Made by a program: the position numbers and the translations under genes
Part shown: piece by piece, positions 9,577-19,034 of the stretch
Numbering within the stretch: the first letter of the stretch is position 1
Layout of the letters: every line of letters begins with the position of its first letter
Notes under the pieces: generated by a model
Told to the model about the DNA's origin: nothing
The model's input: only the letters and a program-made list of their open reading frames with translations
Databases searched by the model: none
Source of the DNA: Pseudoalteromonas denitrificans DSM 6059
GTDB taxonomy: Bacteria; Pseudomonadota; Gammaproteobacteria; Enterobacterales; Alteromonadaceae
Assembly: GCF_900112265.1 (NCBI RefSeq)
Contig: NZ_FOLO01000016.1
Span: 39,541-103,540 of the forward strand
Direction: 5' to 3'
Length of the DNA: 64,000 nucleotides

Positions 9577-12500
9577 ATGAAATCAGTCAGTTTGATTATA
9601 TGCTTACTTAGTTTCAGCTTATTAGCGCAAGCTGAAGAATATAGCCTGCTATTTAGCCGAGGACAAAATCTTCAGCAAAGTAGAGAAAATGCCATGATAG
9701 CAAGTGGCATAGTACCTTTCTCGTGCATTGTTGCCAATCAGGTTGGTAGCTTTATTGTTCGCTGTGGGGTAACAGATAAAAAGTCTCTGCTTAACTGGCA
9801 AGTTTTGATGGATGAATATGATATTAAAACTCAAATAATGCCTTACACTGAAGGGGCGGATGTTGTTTTATTTGAATACCTTCCTATTACACTCAGTGAA
9901 ACCACACAAAAATATTTAATCGAAATTGCTGCAAAACAACTTAACTTTTCAGCTAAAAAAAATGAACATCAGAAAACAGAAATTGCTGATGTCTCGTGGG
10001 ATAAAGAACAAGTACGCCAAGGTATGTATTTTATTGATAGAGGGTGGGCGGCTTACAATAACAAAGAGTTTATATTGTCAGAAAATTTGTTCTCTTTAGC
10101 CTATAAAGTGGCACTTTTACAAAATGCAGCGCTATTTGGTCAGGCGTTGACAAATATGGAGTTAAATCATTTAGACAAAAGTTTAAAACAACTCAAAAAG
10201 TTATATCAAGAAAAATTTAACTTAAATGATGTTTTACCCGTTTTACTTGCTGTCGCTGAGCAATTACAAGATCATAAAACTGTGACTGAAATTTTACCTG
10301 AATTAACGCCTGAACAAAGAGTTATTTGGCAGCAAAGGTTATTAAAAATCGAATTTAGCCGTTTTGTAAATGAGAAAAAAACTCATAAAAATGATTATGA
10401 TAAAGCCAATAAATTTACTTCATTATTAAATAATTGCATGGCGCTAGACGCCTGGTTTAAATTAATAAAGCAAGCAGAAAAGCGCAATTACAATGGCAGT
10501 TTAACTTGGGTTGAAATTTTAAGTCAAACCTGCCAAAAACAAAATGAACTCATGGCGCTGGCTTATGCTGGCGTAAAATTAAACTATAAAAATAAAGGCA
10601 TTGTTGAAAGTGACAAATTTTTAATAATGTTATCAAGTAAAATTAATAATACAAAATTAAAAAATAAATTAGATAAATTGAGATTTGATATGCTGATGCA
10701 AGCGGCAAATCTAGAAAAAAATCTAGATATTAAAAAGTCACTTTATTCTAAAATATTAAAGATTTGGCCTAATAATCAAAATGGTCGCCAAGCCGCAGCT
10801 TGGCTGGAGTATGAAATAAAAAACTACCAAAAAGCTTATAATTTGTTTTTACCTAATTGGCAAAAATTTGGCAATAAAAAAGCATTGAAAGGCATGGTCT
10901 ATGCTTTGATTGGTCAAAATAAGAGTAAAAAGGCCTTGATACTTGCTAAAAATAATCATCAGGAAGATTTATACTTAATTGCCTTAAAGCGTATGCTTTC
11001 AGATGAAAAAATACCTTCAAAAAATAGCTTTGATATCGCTCAAAAAGTCCATGCCTTGGAAGCCGATTATCAACCTGCATTAGCTGCTTTATCTTGGTAC
11101 TCGTTTGAAAAAAAAGATTATTTAAAAGCAAAGTCGTACTTTGAACATTGGTACTCTCTAAGCCCGCTTGATAAAAGCATCGCCCAAGGGTTATTAGATA
11201 GTATGGTGAATTTAGGCATGCTAATACCTGCTTTAAATATGGCAAAAAAAATTGATGGGGTGAACTTTAAATTACAACCTAAAGTATTATCTGAAACAGC
11301 CATGTCTGCATTTACAAAAAAAAATTACCAACAGGCAATTGAATCCTTTGAACAAATCATGCAAAAACAAAAGTTAACTCAAGCTCAAAGCTCAGTTTAT
11401 GCGTGGTCGTTATTTCATCAAAAAAAGTATCATAAAAGTAAAAATGAATTTGAACAATTATTTGTGAAACACGATCAGGATGATTATTTGCAAGGTTTGA
11501 TTTCTTCTTTAGAAAATTTAAAAGATCAAAGCGCTTTAAGCATTTTATATGAAAAGTTAGCTCTAAATAGTAAATATGATATTTATACGGCTAAAAATGA
11601 TTATCAAAATGGTCAGTGGTTAAATGCCTCTTTTACAGACCCAAGTCATGAGATATATGGAAACTTGCATAAAGCTTTTATTTGGTATGATATCGACTGG
11701 AATATGAAAGAGGGAGACAAAGGCATTAGTAAGCTTGACTTACTGACACAACAATTAGGTTTATCGTATAGTTTTTCAGTAAAGCATCAAATAAATATTA
11801 TGCTTAATAAATACAAAACAGATGCACAAATAAGGCCTCAAAACCCCAGTTTTGGCCGTGATTATTTAAACTTGTTTATCAATGAACAAAAAACAACATC
11901 GTCTGAGATTTGGCCAGCGATTGAATACTTATACCAAGGTAAAAATAGTGTTTCTTTGAATTTTGCAAAAGCCCCCTTATTAGATGAAATGGATAAAACG
12001 TATTGGGGCAGTTTGAGTTGGAGAAATAAAAGCTGGTGGGTTCAGTTATATCAGGATGGTATTTTAGAGTCGCAACTGTCTTTATTGGGCCAAAAAGACC
12101 CATATAGCAGTGAATACTTTGGTGCAGCGTATAAAAAAGGGCTTCAAGTTGAATACACATTCACATTACAAACACCCTGGCTTGCTAATGTATCAGGTAA
12201 CTTCTCTAATATCAGAGGCCAAAATATTATAGATAATAGAGAGTATGACTTGAACTTTAGTGTAAATCGCTCATTTGATTTTGATTGGGCAAACATTAAT
12301 GGTGGAGGTTTTATACAGTGGCAAAGTTATCAATACAATTCAAATGCTTATCAATTTGGGCATGGCGGTTATTTTAGTCCTCAAAACATGGGGATTATAG
12401 GTTTATTTTCCCGTATTCATCAATATGACATTAAAAACTGGTGGTATGTAGATTTATCGATAAATTACTTTAACTGGCAAACAAAAAATATAGCTTTATA

Positions 12501-12771
12501 TCCTTTAGATAATCGTTTTGAGCAATTAAATGAGGAGGATAAGGATGGGATTGGTGGGGCGGTTGCAGCTGAGAAACATTGGTTAATATCAAAACATTGG
12601 GAGCTAGGTGCAGGCCTGCAATATAGTATATCTCCTGGATATAAACATGCTAAATTTGGTTTGACCTTACGTTATTTATTTGGTGCTAGAAGCAATTTAT
12701 GGCCAAGAAATAAAATACTTGAAACAAAAAGAAATATTAATAGTTATAACCAAAGGTTGGTTGAAAAATAA
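9577..12771 (+). CDS. bcsC: Cellulose export TPR/outer-membrane porin protein
   Basis: The 1064-residue protein has a signal peptide (about 1-19), a long tetratricopeptide-type helical region (roughly 150-690, with repeats such as YQKAYNLFLPNWQ and YQQAIESFEQIMQ), and a C-terminal beta-barrel from about 700 with many alternating aromatic strands. This fits BcsC, which carries the glucan through the periplasm and outer membrane. It is somewhat shorter than the E. coli protein, and similarity to BcsC lies in layout more than sequence. The start ATG 9577 follows GGGGTAAAT. It converges with the GGDEF-EAL gene 17 bases downstream. Confidence 0.85.
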   Translation: MKSVSLIICLLSFSLLAQAEEYSLLFSRGQNLQQSRENAMIASGIVPFSCIVANQVGSFIVRCGVTDKKSLLNWQVLMDEYDIKTQIMPYTEGADVVLFEYLPITLSETTQKYLIEIAAKQLNFSAKKNEHQKTEIADVSWDKEQVRQGMYFIDRGWAAYNNKEFILSENLFSLAYKVALLQNAALFGQALTNMELNHLDKSLKQLKKLYQEKFNLNDVLPVLLAVAEQLQDHKTVTEILPELTPEQRVIWQQRLLKIEFSRFVNEKKTHKNDYDKANKFTSLLNNCMALDAWFKLIKQAEKRNYNGSLTWVEILSQTCQKQNELMALAYAGVKLNYKNKGIVESDKFLIMLSSKINNTKLKNKLDKLRFDMLMQAANLEKNLDIKKSLYSKILKIWPNNQNGRQAAAWLEYEIKNYQKAYNLFLPNWQKFGNKKALKGMVYALIGQNKSKKALILAKNNHQEDLYLIALKRMLSDEKIPSKNSFDIAQKVHALEADYQPALAALSWYSFEKKDYLKAKSYFEHWYSLSPLDKSIAQGLLDSMVNLGMLIPALNMAKKIDGVNFKLQPKVLSETAMSAFTKKNYQQAIESFEQIMQKQKLTQAQSSVYAWSLFHQKKYHKSKNEFEQLFVKHDQDDYLQGLISSLENLKDQSALSILYEKLALNSKYDIYTAKNDYQNGQWLNASFTDPSHEIYGNLHKAFIWYDIDWNMKEGDKGISKLDLLTQQLGLSYSFSVKHQINIMLNKYKTDAQIRPQNPSFGRDYLNLFINEQKTTSSEIWPAIEYLYQGKNSVSLNFAKAPLLDEMDKTYWGSLSWRNKSWWVQLYQDGILESQLSLLGQKDPYSSEYFGAAYKKGLQVEYTFTLQTPWLANVSGNFSNIRGQNIIDNREYDLNFSVNRSFDFDWANINGGGFIQWQSYQYNSNAYQFGHGGYFSPQNMGIIGLFSRIHQYDIKNWWYVDLSINYFNWQTKNIALYPLDNRFEQLNEEDKDGIGGAVAAEKHWLISKHWELGAGLQYSISPGYKHAKFGLTLRYLFGARSNLWPRNKILETKRNINSYNQRLVEK

Positions 12772-12788
12772 AACTCAGTTTTTGAAAC

Positions 12789-14879
12789 TTACCTATTTAA
12801 AAAAGGGGTACTGCGTTTTAATTGTTGCGTGAACTTTTTTGCCGAGATAGGTTTAGAGATTAAAAACCCTTGAATAAAGTCACAATGTGCATTTTTTAGC
12901 AGTTGCATTTGGGCTTGAGTTTCAACACCTTCTGCAATAACTTGTAATCCAAGTTTATGAGCCATTACAATGATTGCTTCGCATAAAGCCTGATTTTGCG
13001 GTGAAAACTCTAAATCGCGAACAAATGCTTGATCAATTTTCAAAAAGTTAATATCAAATTTTGTTAAATATGAAAGAGAAGCATAGCCAGTTCCAAAATC
13101 ATCAAGTGATATTTCGATGCCTTGTTCTTGAAAATTACTGAGCTTTTCTTTTGTTTCAGGGCAGTCTTCTAGTAATAACCCTTCTGTTATCTCAATGCAA
13201 ATTCCATAATGTAAATTAAGTTCTTTTACCGTTTTACTCCATAAAGCATCAACAGTATTGTTGGATGCTTGAAACTGTACTGGAGATTTATTTACACTAA
13301 TTTGAAAAAGTGGATCAAATTCATCTTGCCACAGCTTTACTTGTTTTGCCGCTGTTGTAAAAACCCAATTTCCTATGCTTTCGATAATGCCTGAACTTTC
13401 GGCTAAGGGAATAAAATCAGCAGGGTTGATCATGCCAAGTTCAGCATGATGCCAGCGTAATAAAGCCTCAGCTTTAAATACCTTATTATTGGATAAGTTT
13501 ATTATAGGTTGATATAAAACTTCAAAATCTTGTTCAATAATAGCGAGTCTAAGCTCTTGCATTAATGAATGATTTTTTTCTGCATCTAATCTGAGTTGCT
13601 CAGTGAAATAATTAAATTGTTTGCGGCCTCTGTTTTTTGACTGGTACATGGCTTGATCGGAAAACTTAAGTAATTCATCCATTTTATCTGTATGTTCAGG
13701 AAATAAAGTTATGCCTATGCTGGCAGAAACAAAAACAGACTCATTGCCAATATAAAAAGGTAATTCCAACGTTTGAATTATTTTTTGTGCTACTAGGTCA
13801 ATGCTTTGGTTATCTTGAATTTGACTTAAAATTACGGTGAATTCATCGCCCCCTATGCGCGATACAGTATCTGATTCTCGTAGAATAAGCTTAATGCGTT
13901 CAGATGCTTCAATTAATAATAGATCACCGGCATCATGACCTAGTGTATCGTTAACTTCTTTAAAGTGATCTAAATCTATAAAAAATAATGCAAATTTATC
14001 ACAATTCCTTTTGCTCTTTATTATTTCTTGTTTGAGTCTGTCTGCAAACATGTTGCGATTAGGTAGTTGGGTGAGTGAGTCAAAATTTGCTTGTTGCCAA
14101 ATTACAATTTGAGACTGTTTTTTATCGGTAATATCTAAAATAGAGCCCACCATTCTAAAGGGGATACCATGTTTATCCCTAATGGCTTCTCCTACAATTT
14201 GAAACCAAAGTTCATGGTGTTTTTGAGAAAACAATCGACATTCAACATTAAATGAAACAAAAGGGTCATCTAAATGTTGTTGCAGTTGAAATTCAAACTC
14301 GCCAACATCTTCAGGATGTAATTGCTCTAATAATGTTGCCCAGTTATTACCAAAAGCTAAGTTATCATAGCCTAATAAATCGGTAAATTTTGTTGAATAA
14401 TATACTGAATTTGATTTGATGTTCCAATCCCAAACACCGGCACTGGAACCTTTTAAAGCCAGTTCATATCTTTGTTGGTTAACAATTAATTGAGATTGTA
14501 TTTTATTCAGTTCAGAAATATCTTCAACACAGCCTACATAAGCAATGAGTTTATTACGGCTATCAAAAATGGGATGGGCATTCACGTGTAGTTGTAATTG
14601 ATGGTTATTTGGGAACTTCATTCTAAAGGTATAAGAAAATACCTGTTTTTTTGCGATACAACGATTCCAATATTTTAAAATTGCCACCTTATCTTTAGGA
14701 TGAAAGTAAGTGGCGTATCCTTGTCCTAATGTTTGTTCAAGCGTTAAACCAAGTAATTTTTGCAATGCTTTATTTGTATAGGTGCAGTGACCTTTGGGAT
14801 CTGTTTCAAATATACCTGAAGGTGCATTTTCAGTTAATCGATAAAATTGATTGTTTCTGGCTTTTGAAGTTTGTTTCAC
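12789..14879 (-). CDS. PAS-PAS-GGDEF-EAL c-di-GMP turnover protein
   Basis: With start GTG 14879, which follows AAAGGA at proper distance, the protein has 696 residues; a TTG at 14912 would add 11. Two PAS domains (about 10-120 and 140-255) precede a GGDEF domain with intact GGDEF 343-347 and an RxxD inhibitory site (RESD) five residues before it. An EAL domain follows, with EALLRW from 471, EITEG, DDFGTG 593-598, the lysine in FLKID, and EGVET. Both activities look intact, so net direction cannot be read. There is no membrane segment, so it is a cytoplasmic sensor. It converges on bcsC and is a natural candidate to set the c-di-GMP level seen by the BcsA PilZ domain. Confidence 0.92.
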   Translation of the reverse strand: MKQTSKARNNQFYRLTENAPSGIFETDPKGHCTYTNKALQKLLGLTLEQTLGQGYATYFHPKDKVAILKYWNRCIAKKQVFSYTFRMKFPNNHQLQLHVNAHPIFDSRNKLIAYVGCVEDISELNKIQSQLIVNQQRYELALKGSSAGVWDWNIKSNSVYYSTKFTDLLGYDNLAFGNNWATLLEQLHPEDVGEFEFQLQQHLDDPFVSFNVECRLFSQKHHELWFQIVGEAIRDKHGIPFRMVGSILDITDKKQSQIVIWQQANFDSLTQLPNRNMFADRLKQEIIKSKRNCDKFALFFIDLDHFKEVNDTLGHDAGDLLLIEASERIKLILRESDTVSRIGGDEFTVILSQIQDNQSIDLVAQKIIQTLELPFYIGNESVFVSASIGITLFPEHTDKMDELLKFSDQAMYQSKNRGRKQFNYFTEQLRLDAEKNHSLMQELRLAIIEQDFEVLYQPIINLSNNKVFKAEALLRWHHAELGMINPADFIPLAESSGIIESIGNWVFTTAAKQVKLWQDEFDPLFQISVNKSPVQFQASNNTVDALWSKTVKELNLHYGICIEITEGLLLEDCPETKEKLSNFQEQGIEISLDDFGTGYASLSYLTKFDINFLKIDQAFVRDLEFSPQNQALCEAIIVMAHKLGLQVIAEGVETQAQMQLLKNAHCDFIQGFLISKPISAKKFTQQLKRSTPFLNR

Positions 14880-15071
14880 ATCAATTCCTTTTAATGATAC
14901 TCGCCATTTCAAGATAGCTGAGTGCCATTTATATCCACTTTAAGTTTAGCTCAAACGTCAAAGTATCACGTATAGATAACCTATTTTAAGATTATAGTTC
15001 AAGAATAAAAAAATATTTTATGAATTTAAAAATAACGTCTATGTTTAATAACATAGCTGATAGGAGGTCAT

Positions 15072-15440
15072 GTGGGACAAGTGAAAAAAATAATGATAGT
15101 GGATGATAGTCGGGTCTCAAGGATGATGATTAAAAGCATTGTTGTAGACAAAAATCCGCATTGGGAAGTTTTAGAAGCGGGTAATACGGATGAGGCGTTA
15201 AAACTGAGTATAAACCAAGTTATTGATTATTTTTCTGTTGATTTAAATATGCCAGGGCGTGATGGCTTAGAGTTAATTGAATTACTTAAACCTGAATTTA
15301 AAAGTTCAAAGTTTGCACTTTTGACCGCAAATATACAACAAGCAACCCATGAAAGGGCTGAAAAACTCATTGTGCAATGCTTTAATAAACCTGTAACTAA
15401 TGAAAGCATTAATCAAATGCTGAGGTATTTCAATGAATGA
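15072..15440 (+). CDS. CheY-like single-domain response regulator
   Basis: The 122-residue protein is a bare receiver domain: acidic pair Asp 11 and Asp 12, phosphorylation site Asp 57 in FSVDLNMPG, Thr 85 and Lys 106 (NKPV). There is no output domain. The start is GTG 15072 just after AGGAGGT (15062-15068); GTG 15081 is a later alternative. The stop overlaps the next gene by 8 bases. It is first in an operon with a CheC-like phosphatase and a hybrid kinase, so it is probably phosphorylated by that kinase and dephosphorylated by the CheC-like protein. Confidence 0.9.
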   Translation: MGQVKKIMIVDDSRVSRMMIKSIVVDKNPHWEVLEAGNTDEALKLSINQVIDYFSVDLNMPGRDGLELIELLKPEFKSSKFALLTANIQQATHERAEKLIVQCFNKPVTNESINQMLRYFNE

Positions 15441-16044
15441 GGCTAATTTATTGAATGATCTTGAACAAGACTTTTTGGTTGAATTATTTAACTTAGGCAT
15501 AGGCAAAGCGGCTGATTCTTTAAGCCAAATTGTTAATCAGGAAATTTTATTATCAGTACCTGATGTTGAGTATATTTCTCTTGAAACTTTAAATGAAAAA
15601 ATGGGCGGGCACAAGGAGATTTGCAGCGTATCTCAATCGGTTAAAGGACAGTTTTGCGCAAATAGCATGCTACTCTTTCCGGAGCAAAGCAGTTTAGAAG
15701 TTGTAAAAAAAATGCTCGGTGATCAGTATTCAGATGAAACAATTGTTGAACTTCACCAAGAAGGTTTTACTGAGATAGGTAATATTGTTTTGAATGCATG
15801 CATAGGATCACTTGCTCAATCATTTGATGCCGAATTTAAAGTGGGTTTACCTTTTTATCAGATAGGTTCTGCCGATGATGTATTGCAAGCACCAGATCAG
15901 GAAAATATTTTATTTATTCGCATAAACTTAGTTTTAAGTGAAAGCAAAGTGGAAGGGTATTTAATTTTTTTATTGGAGCAATTATCGTTTTCAAAATTTA
16001 AAGGTATGCTTAATCAGATGATAAAAGGACTTTTATCTAAATGA
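15433..16044 (+). CDS. CheC-family phosphatase-like protein
   Basis: The 203-residue protein shows the two CheC/CheX/FliY signature helices: Glu 17 and Asn 20 in VELFNLGIGKAADSL with Pro 43 after the usual gap, and Glu 114 and Asn 117 in FTEIGNIVLNACIGSL with Pro 140. Two active-site pairs is the CheC pattern (CheX has one). In that family these residues strip phosphate from CheY-type receivers. It lies between a receiver and a hybrid kinase, overlapping them by 8 and 4 bases, with no other chemotaxis genes near. That suggests a dedicated phosphatase for the neighbouring receiver. Confidence 0.85.
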   Translation: MNEANLLNDLEQDFLVELFNLGIGKAADSLSQIVNQEILLSVPDVEYISLETLNEKMGGHKEICSVSQSVKGQFCANSMLLFPEQSSLEVVKKMLGDQYSDETIVELHQEGFTEIGNIVLNACIGSLAQSFDAEFKVGLPFYQIGSADDVLQAPDQENILFIRINLVLSESKVEGYLIFLLEQLSFSKFKGMLNQMIKGLLSK

Positions 16045-17969
16045 AGCCTGACAAAGATATTGATTTTGAAATTATAGATCAAATTAGTGTCGGCCTGATT
16101 GGTATTACATCACAAAGAAATATATTTCTTTGGAATCTTTGGATGGAGCAATATAGCGGTTTAAAGTCGAATATCACGTTAGATAAATCGTTAGCGAGTA
16201 TTTTTCCTCAAGCTTATTCAGGGCGATTATTGAATGCAATAAATACTGTATTTGAACATAAAATGCCCTCTCTTTTATCTAATGTTTTTAATCATACTGT
16301 ATTTCCTCTATATAGTTTTAATCAAAGTTTAATTCAGCAATCGATTAATGTTTTTCCGGTAAATTATAAAGGTGAAACATGCTGCATTATTCAGGTGATT
16401 GATGTTTCTGCAGCAGTTGCAAGAGAGCAGGCATTAGAGTGTCAGGTGATAGAACGCAAAAAAGCAGAGCTGGCTAAAAGTGAATTTTTAGCCAATATGA
16501 GTCATGAAATTAGAACGCCTTTAAATGGCGTATTAGGTATGTTGGAGCTATTAAAATGTGATGATTTAGCACCCAAAACACAGGAATATATTAATGTCGC
16601 ATATTCCAGTGCAAACGCATTATTATATATCGTAAATGATGTCTTGGATTTTTCTAAAATAGAAGCTGGGAAATACGATATTGAACTTACCTCTTTTAAT
16701 CTTTTAGAGTTTTTGGAGGAAATTATTCTATCGTTTGCTATGGCAGCACAACAAAAAAGAGTTGAGCTCAACTTGGATGCATCTAAACTAAAGATTATGA
16801 TGGTTAAAGGAGATCCTAACCGAATCAAGCAAGTTTTAATGAATGTCATTTCTAATGCTTTAAAATTTACTGAAGTTGGACAAATAACGGTAAAAGTGGA
16901 AATTTTACCGATAGACCATCAAAATGCACAATTTATATGCCAGGTGATTGATACAGGGATAGGTATTAAAAAACAATGTCAAAAAGCGCTGTTTTCACCT
17001 TTTAAGCAGGCTGATACCTCTATTGCATTAAAGTATGGGGGAACAGGGCTTGGTTTATCTATCGCACGCCAATTATGTCATCTTATGGGAGGAGATATTG
17101 AAGTAAAAAGTGAAGTTGGGCAAGGGAGTTGTTTCACTTTTGATATTATGCTGAACTATAAAGCTGTGCATATTGAAAAGCCCATTTTAAAAAATAAGCA
17201 GGCATTGATTATAGGGCTAAGTACACTCAGTGCGAGTATTTTAAGTGCATACTTAACTGAAGCCGGTTGTGATGTTTTAATAACTGACTCTGTGCTTGAA
17301 ATTTCAGATTTTACACAAGCAGAGATTGAGTTTTTATTTATATCAGCTGAATTTTATGAAAAACATTTTGATTTAATTAATCTACATATTCATCATAGAG
17401 GCTCGAAAATAAAACCGATAGCTGTTTATCCTTATTTTTTAAAGTCTAAACATATTAAATCCCCCTATGTATTAACCCAGCCAATTTTAAAGTCGAACTT
17501 ACTTGATTTGATCCAAGATAAACCAAAGCCTGTTAAAAAAAGTATGTCTTTGACGCAAGGTTTACAAAGGCACCTATATATTTTAGTTGTTGAGGATAAT
17601 CCAATAAATCAAATTGTGATCAAAGAAATTTTAACTAAGTTGGGCTATCAGTTTAAACTGGCTAAAGATGGCATTGAGGCGTTAGATATTTTACAGAATC
17701 CTCAAAATCCTATATTTGATGTTATTTTAATGGATTGTAAAATGCCTAGGTTAGATGGCTTTGAAACCACCCTATGTATACGGCAGGGAAAGGCGGGTGA
17801 TAAATATAAAAGTATTCATATTATCGCGCTTACTGCCAATGCAATCGAAACTGAAAAGCAGCACTGCTTTGACTCTGGCATGGATGACTTTTTAAGTAAA
17901 CCTATAGATGTTGAAAAATTGTTCCAAACATTAAATACGTTTGAAAGCAATAAACTTAAAATAACTTAA
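16041..17969 (+). CDS. Hybrid sensor histidine kinase
   Basis: The 642-residue soluble protein has an N-terminal PAS-like input region (about 8-125), a short helix, HisKA with His 155 in NMSHEIRTPLNG, and an HATPase domain (Asn 272, DTGIGI near 304, GGTGLGLSI near 333). A degenerate receiver-like stretch (about 385-495) lacks a clear phosphorylation site. A true receiver follows, with Asp 565 in ILMDCKMPRLDG. There is no membrane helix, so it senses an internal cue or a partner. It overlaps the CheC-like gene by 4 bases (ATGA). The two receivers and the phosphatase together make a compact phosphorelay whose output is not encoded here. Confidence 0.9.
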   Translation: MKPDKDIDFEIIDQISVGLIGITSQRNIFLWNLWMEQYSGLKSNITLDKSLASIFPQAYSGRLLNAINTVFEHKMPSLLSNVFNHTVFPLYSFNQSLIQQSINVFPVNYKGETCCIIQVIDVSAAVAREQALECQVIERKKAELAKSEFLANMSHEIRTPLNGVLGMLELLKCDDLAPKTQEYINVAYSSANALLYIVNDVLDFSKIEAGKYDIELTSFNLLEFLEEIILSFAMAAQQKRVELNLDASKLKIMMVKGDPNRIKQVLMNVISNALKFTEVGQITVKVEILPIDHQNAQFICQVIDTGIGIKKQCQKALFSPFKQADTSIALKYGGTGLGLSIARQLCHLMGGDIEVKSEVGQGSCFTFDIMLNYKAVHIEKPILKNKQALIIGLSTLSASILSAYLTEAGCDVLITDSVLEISDFTQAEIEFLFISAEFYEKHFDLINLHIHHRGSKIKPIAVYPYFLKSKHIKSPYVLTQPILKSNLLDLIQDKPKPVKKSMSLTQGLQRHLYILVVEDNPINQIVIKEILTKLGYQFKLAKDGIEALDILQNPQNPIFDVILMDCKMPRLDGFETTLCIRQGKAGDKYKSIHIIALTANAIETEKQHCFDSGMDDFLSKPIDVEKLFQTLNTFESNKLKIT

Positions 17970-18271
17970 ACTGTGTATTTGTATCTGACTTTTACTTTGG
18001 TTTGATAGCAGTTTAATGCTGCCTGCACTGTAATATGTCATCTAGAAATTGGTCTCACTTGTTAAGATTATCACTGAGGAAATAGGTATCTCCTTTTTGT
18101 TGAAGCATTGAGTATGTTGTAATTAATAGATTTATTAACTCTGCTTTCAAGTCATAAAATTGAAATTTTACTAAAACAAAACTGTCACTTAAGCGCAATC
18201 TAAGTGTCATTATTTCCTCATAGAATTGACCCTAATATTTTGATAGATAAATTACCTATAGGGTTATAGTG
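17970..18271 (+). other. Intergenic region before the TonB2 operon
   Basis: About 300 bases hold no supportable gene. The first 200 bases show no clear terminator for the kinase operon. The last 90 hold PhoB-like half sites (18182-18210) and a possible TTGACC -35 element near 18227, so the promoter of the TonB2 operon is expected here. Confidence 0.5.
18182..18210 (+). promoter_or_regulatory. Possible PhoB-type box (degenerate) before the TonB2 operon
   Basis: CTGTCAC (18182-18188) and GTGTCAT (18204-18210) lie 22 bases apart, exactly two 11-base periods, with a poor middle unit GCGCAAT. PhoB binds CTGTCAT-type 7-mers every 11 bases. The missing middle unit makes this weaker than the box at 28165. 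It lies about 60 bases before the DUF3450 start. Confidence 0.4.
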
Positions 18272-19024
18272 ATGAAATACGTCAAACCTCTGTTGTTAGC
18301 CTCAGCAATTGCAATCAGCTTTACGAGTTCAGCAAGCGATCTAGATAAAGTGATCTCTTCAAGTAGTCAAATTAATGAAACAGCTGCTACTTCACAAATT
18401 AAAATTGATAAAATTGCAGATTCTATGCAATCAAGATTGCAACAATTCAAAACCTTAAATAAGGAAGTTGAAGGTCTTGAGGTTTATAACAAACAAGTTC
18501 AAAAACAAATCACTAATCAGCTAACTGAAATGGCAGAATTAGCTGCGTCTATGGATCAGGTTTCGGTGATTGAACGCCAAATTACACCTTTAATGCTTCG
18601 TATGATCGCCGGCTTAGAGCAGTTCATCACATTAGATGTGCCATTTTTAGCTCAAGAGCGCAGTGAACGTATCAATAAACTTAAGAAAATGATGGATAGT
18701 GCTGATATAGCCTCCAGTGAAAAATTTAGACGTGTACTAGAAGCATACCAAGTTGAAGTTGATTATGGACGCACCATAGAGGCGTATACACAATTGCTTG
18801 TTGTGGATGGTGTTGAGCGTGAAGTTGACTTTTTGCGAGTAGGACGCCTCGATTTAATTTATTTAACACGTGATGGCAAACAAGCGGGTGTGTGGGATAA
18901 AAAAGCAAAAACATTCATTGTTTTACCAGACTCTAATATCAGTCAAATTAACAAAGGTTTGCGTATTGCACGTAAACAACTTGCGCCAAATATGATCAGT
19001 TTACCCGTTCAAGCCGCTGAATAA
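18272..19024 (+). CDS. DUF3450 periplasmic protein of the TonB2 system
   Basis: The protein has 250 residues with ATG 18272 (a GTG one codon earlier is possible; AGGG lies about 8 bases upstream). A signal peptide ends near TSSASD, followed by long coiled-coil helices and a C-terminal small domain (GRLDLIYLTRDGKQAGVWD). This is the DUF3450 family, found as the first gene of TonB2-type clusters in Vibrio, Shewanella and Pseudoalteromonas. Its exact role is not settled; a periplasmic part of the energy module is likely. The next gene starts 10 bases after its stop. Confidence 0.88.
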   Translation: MKYVKPLLLASAIAISFTSSASDLDKVISSSSQINETAATSQIKIDKIADSMQSRLQQFKTLNKEVEGLEVYNKQVQKQITNQLTEMAELAASMDQVSVIERQITPLMLRMIAGLEQFITLDVPFLAQERSERINKLKKMMDSADIASSEKFRRVLEAYQVEVDYGRTIEAYTQLLVVDGVEREVDFLRVGRLDLIYLTRDGKQAGVWDKKAKTFIVLPDSNISQINKGLRIARKQLAPNMISLPVQAAE

Positions 19025-19034
19025 GGACATTAAT

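Noticed and set aside
15227..15506. Minus-strand frames antisense to the receiver and CheC-like genes
   Set aside because: They overlap fully supported genes and show no family motifs.
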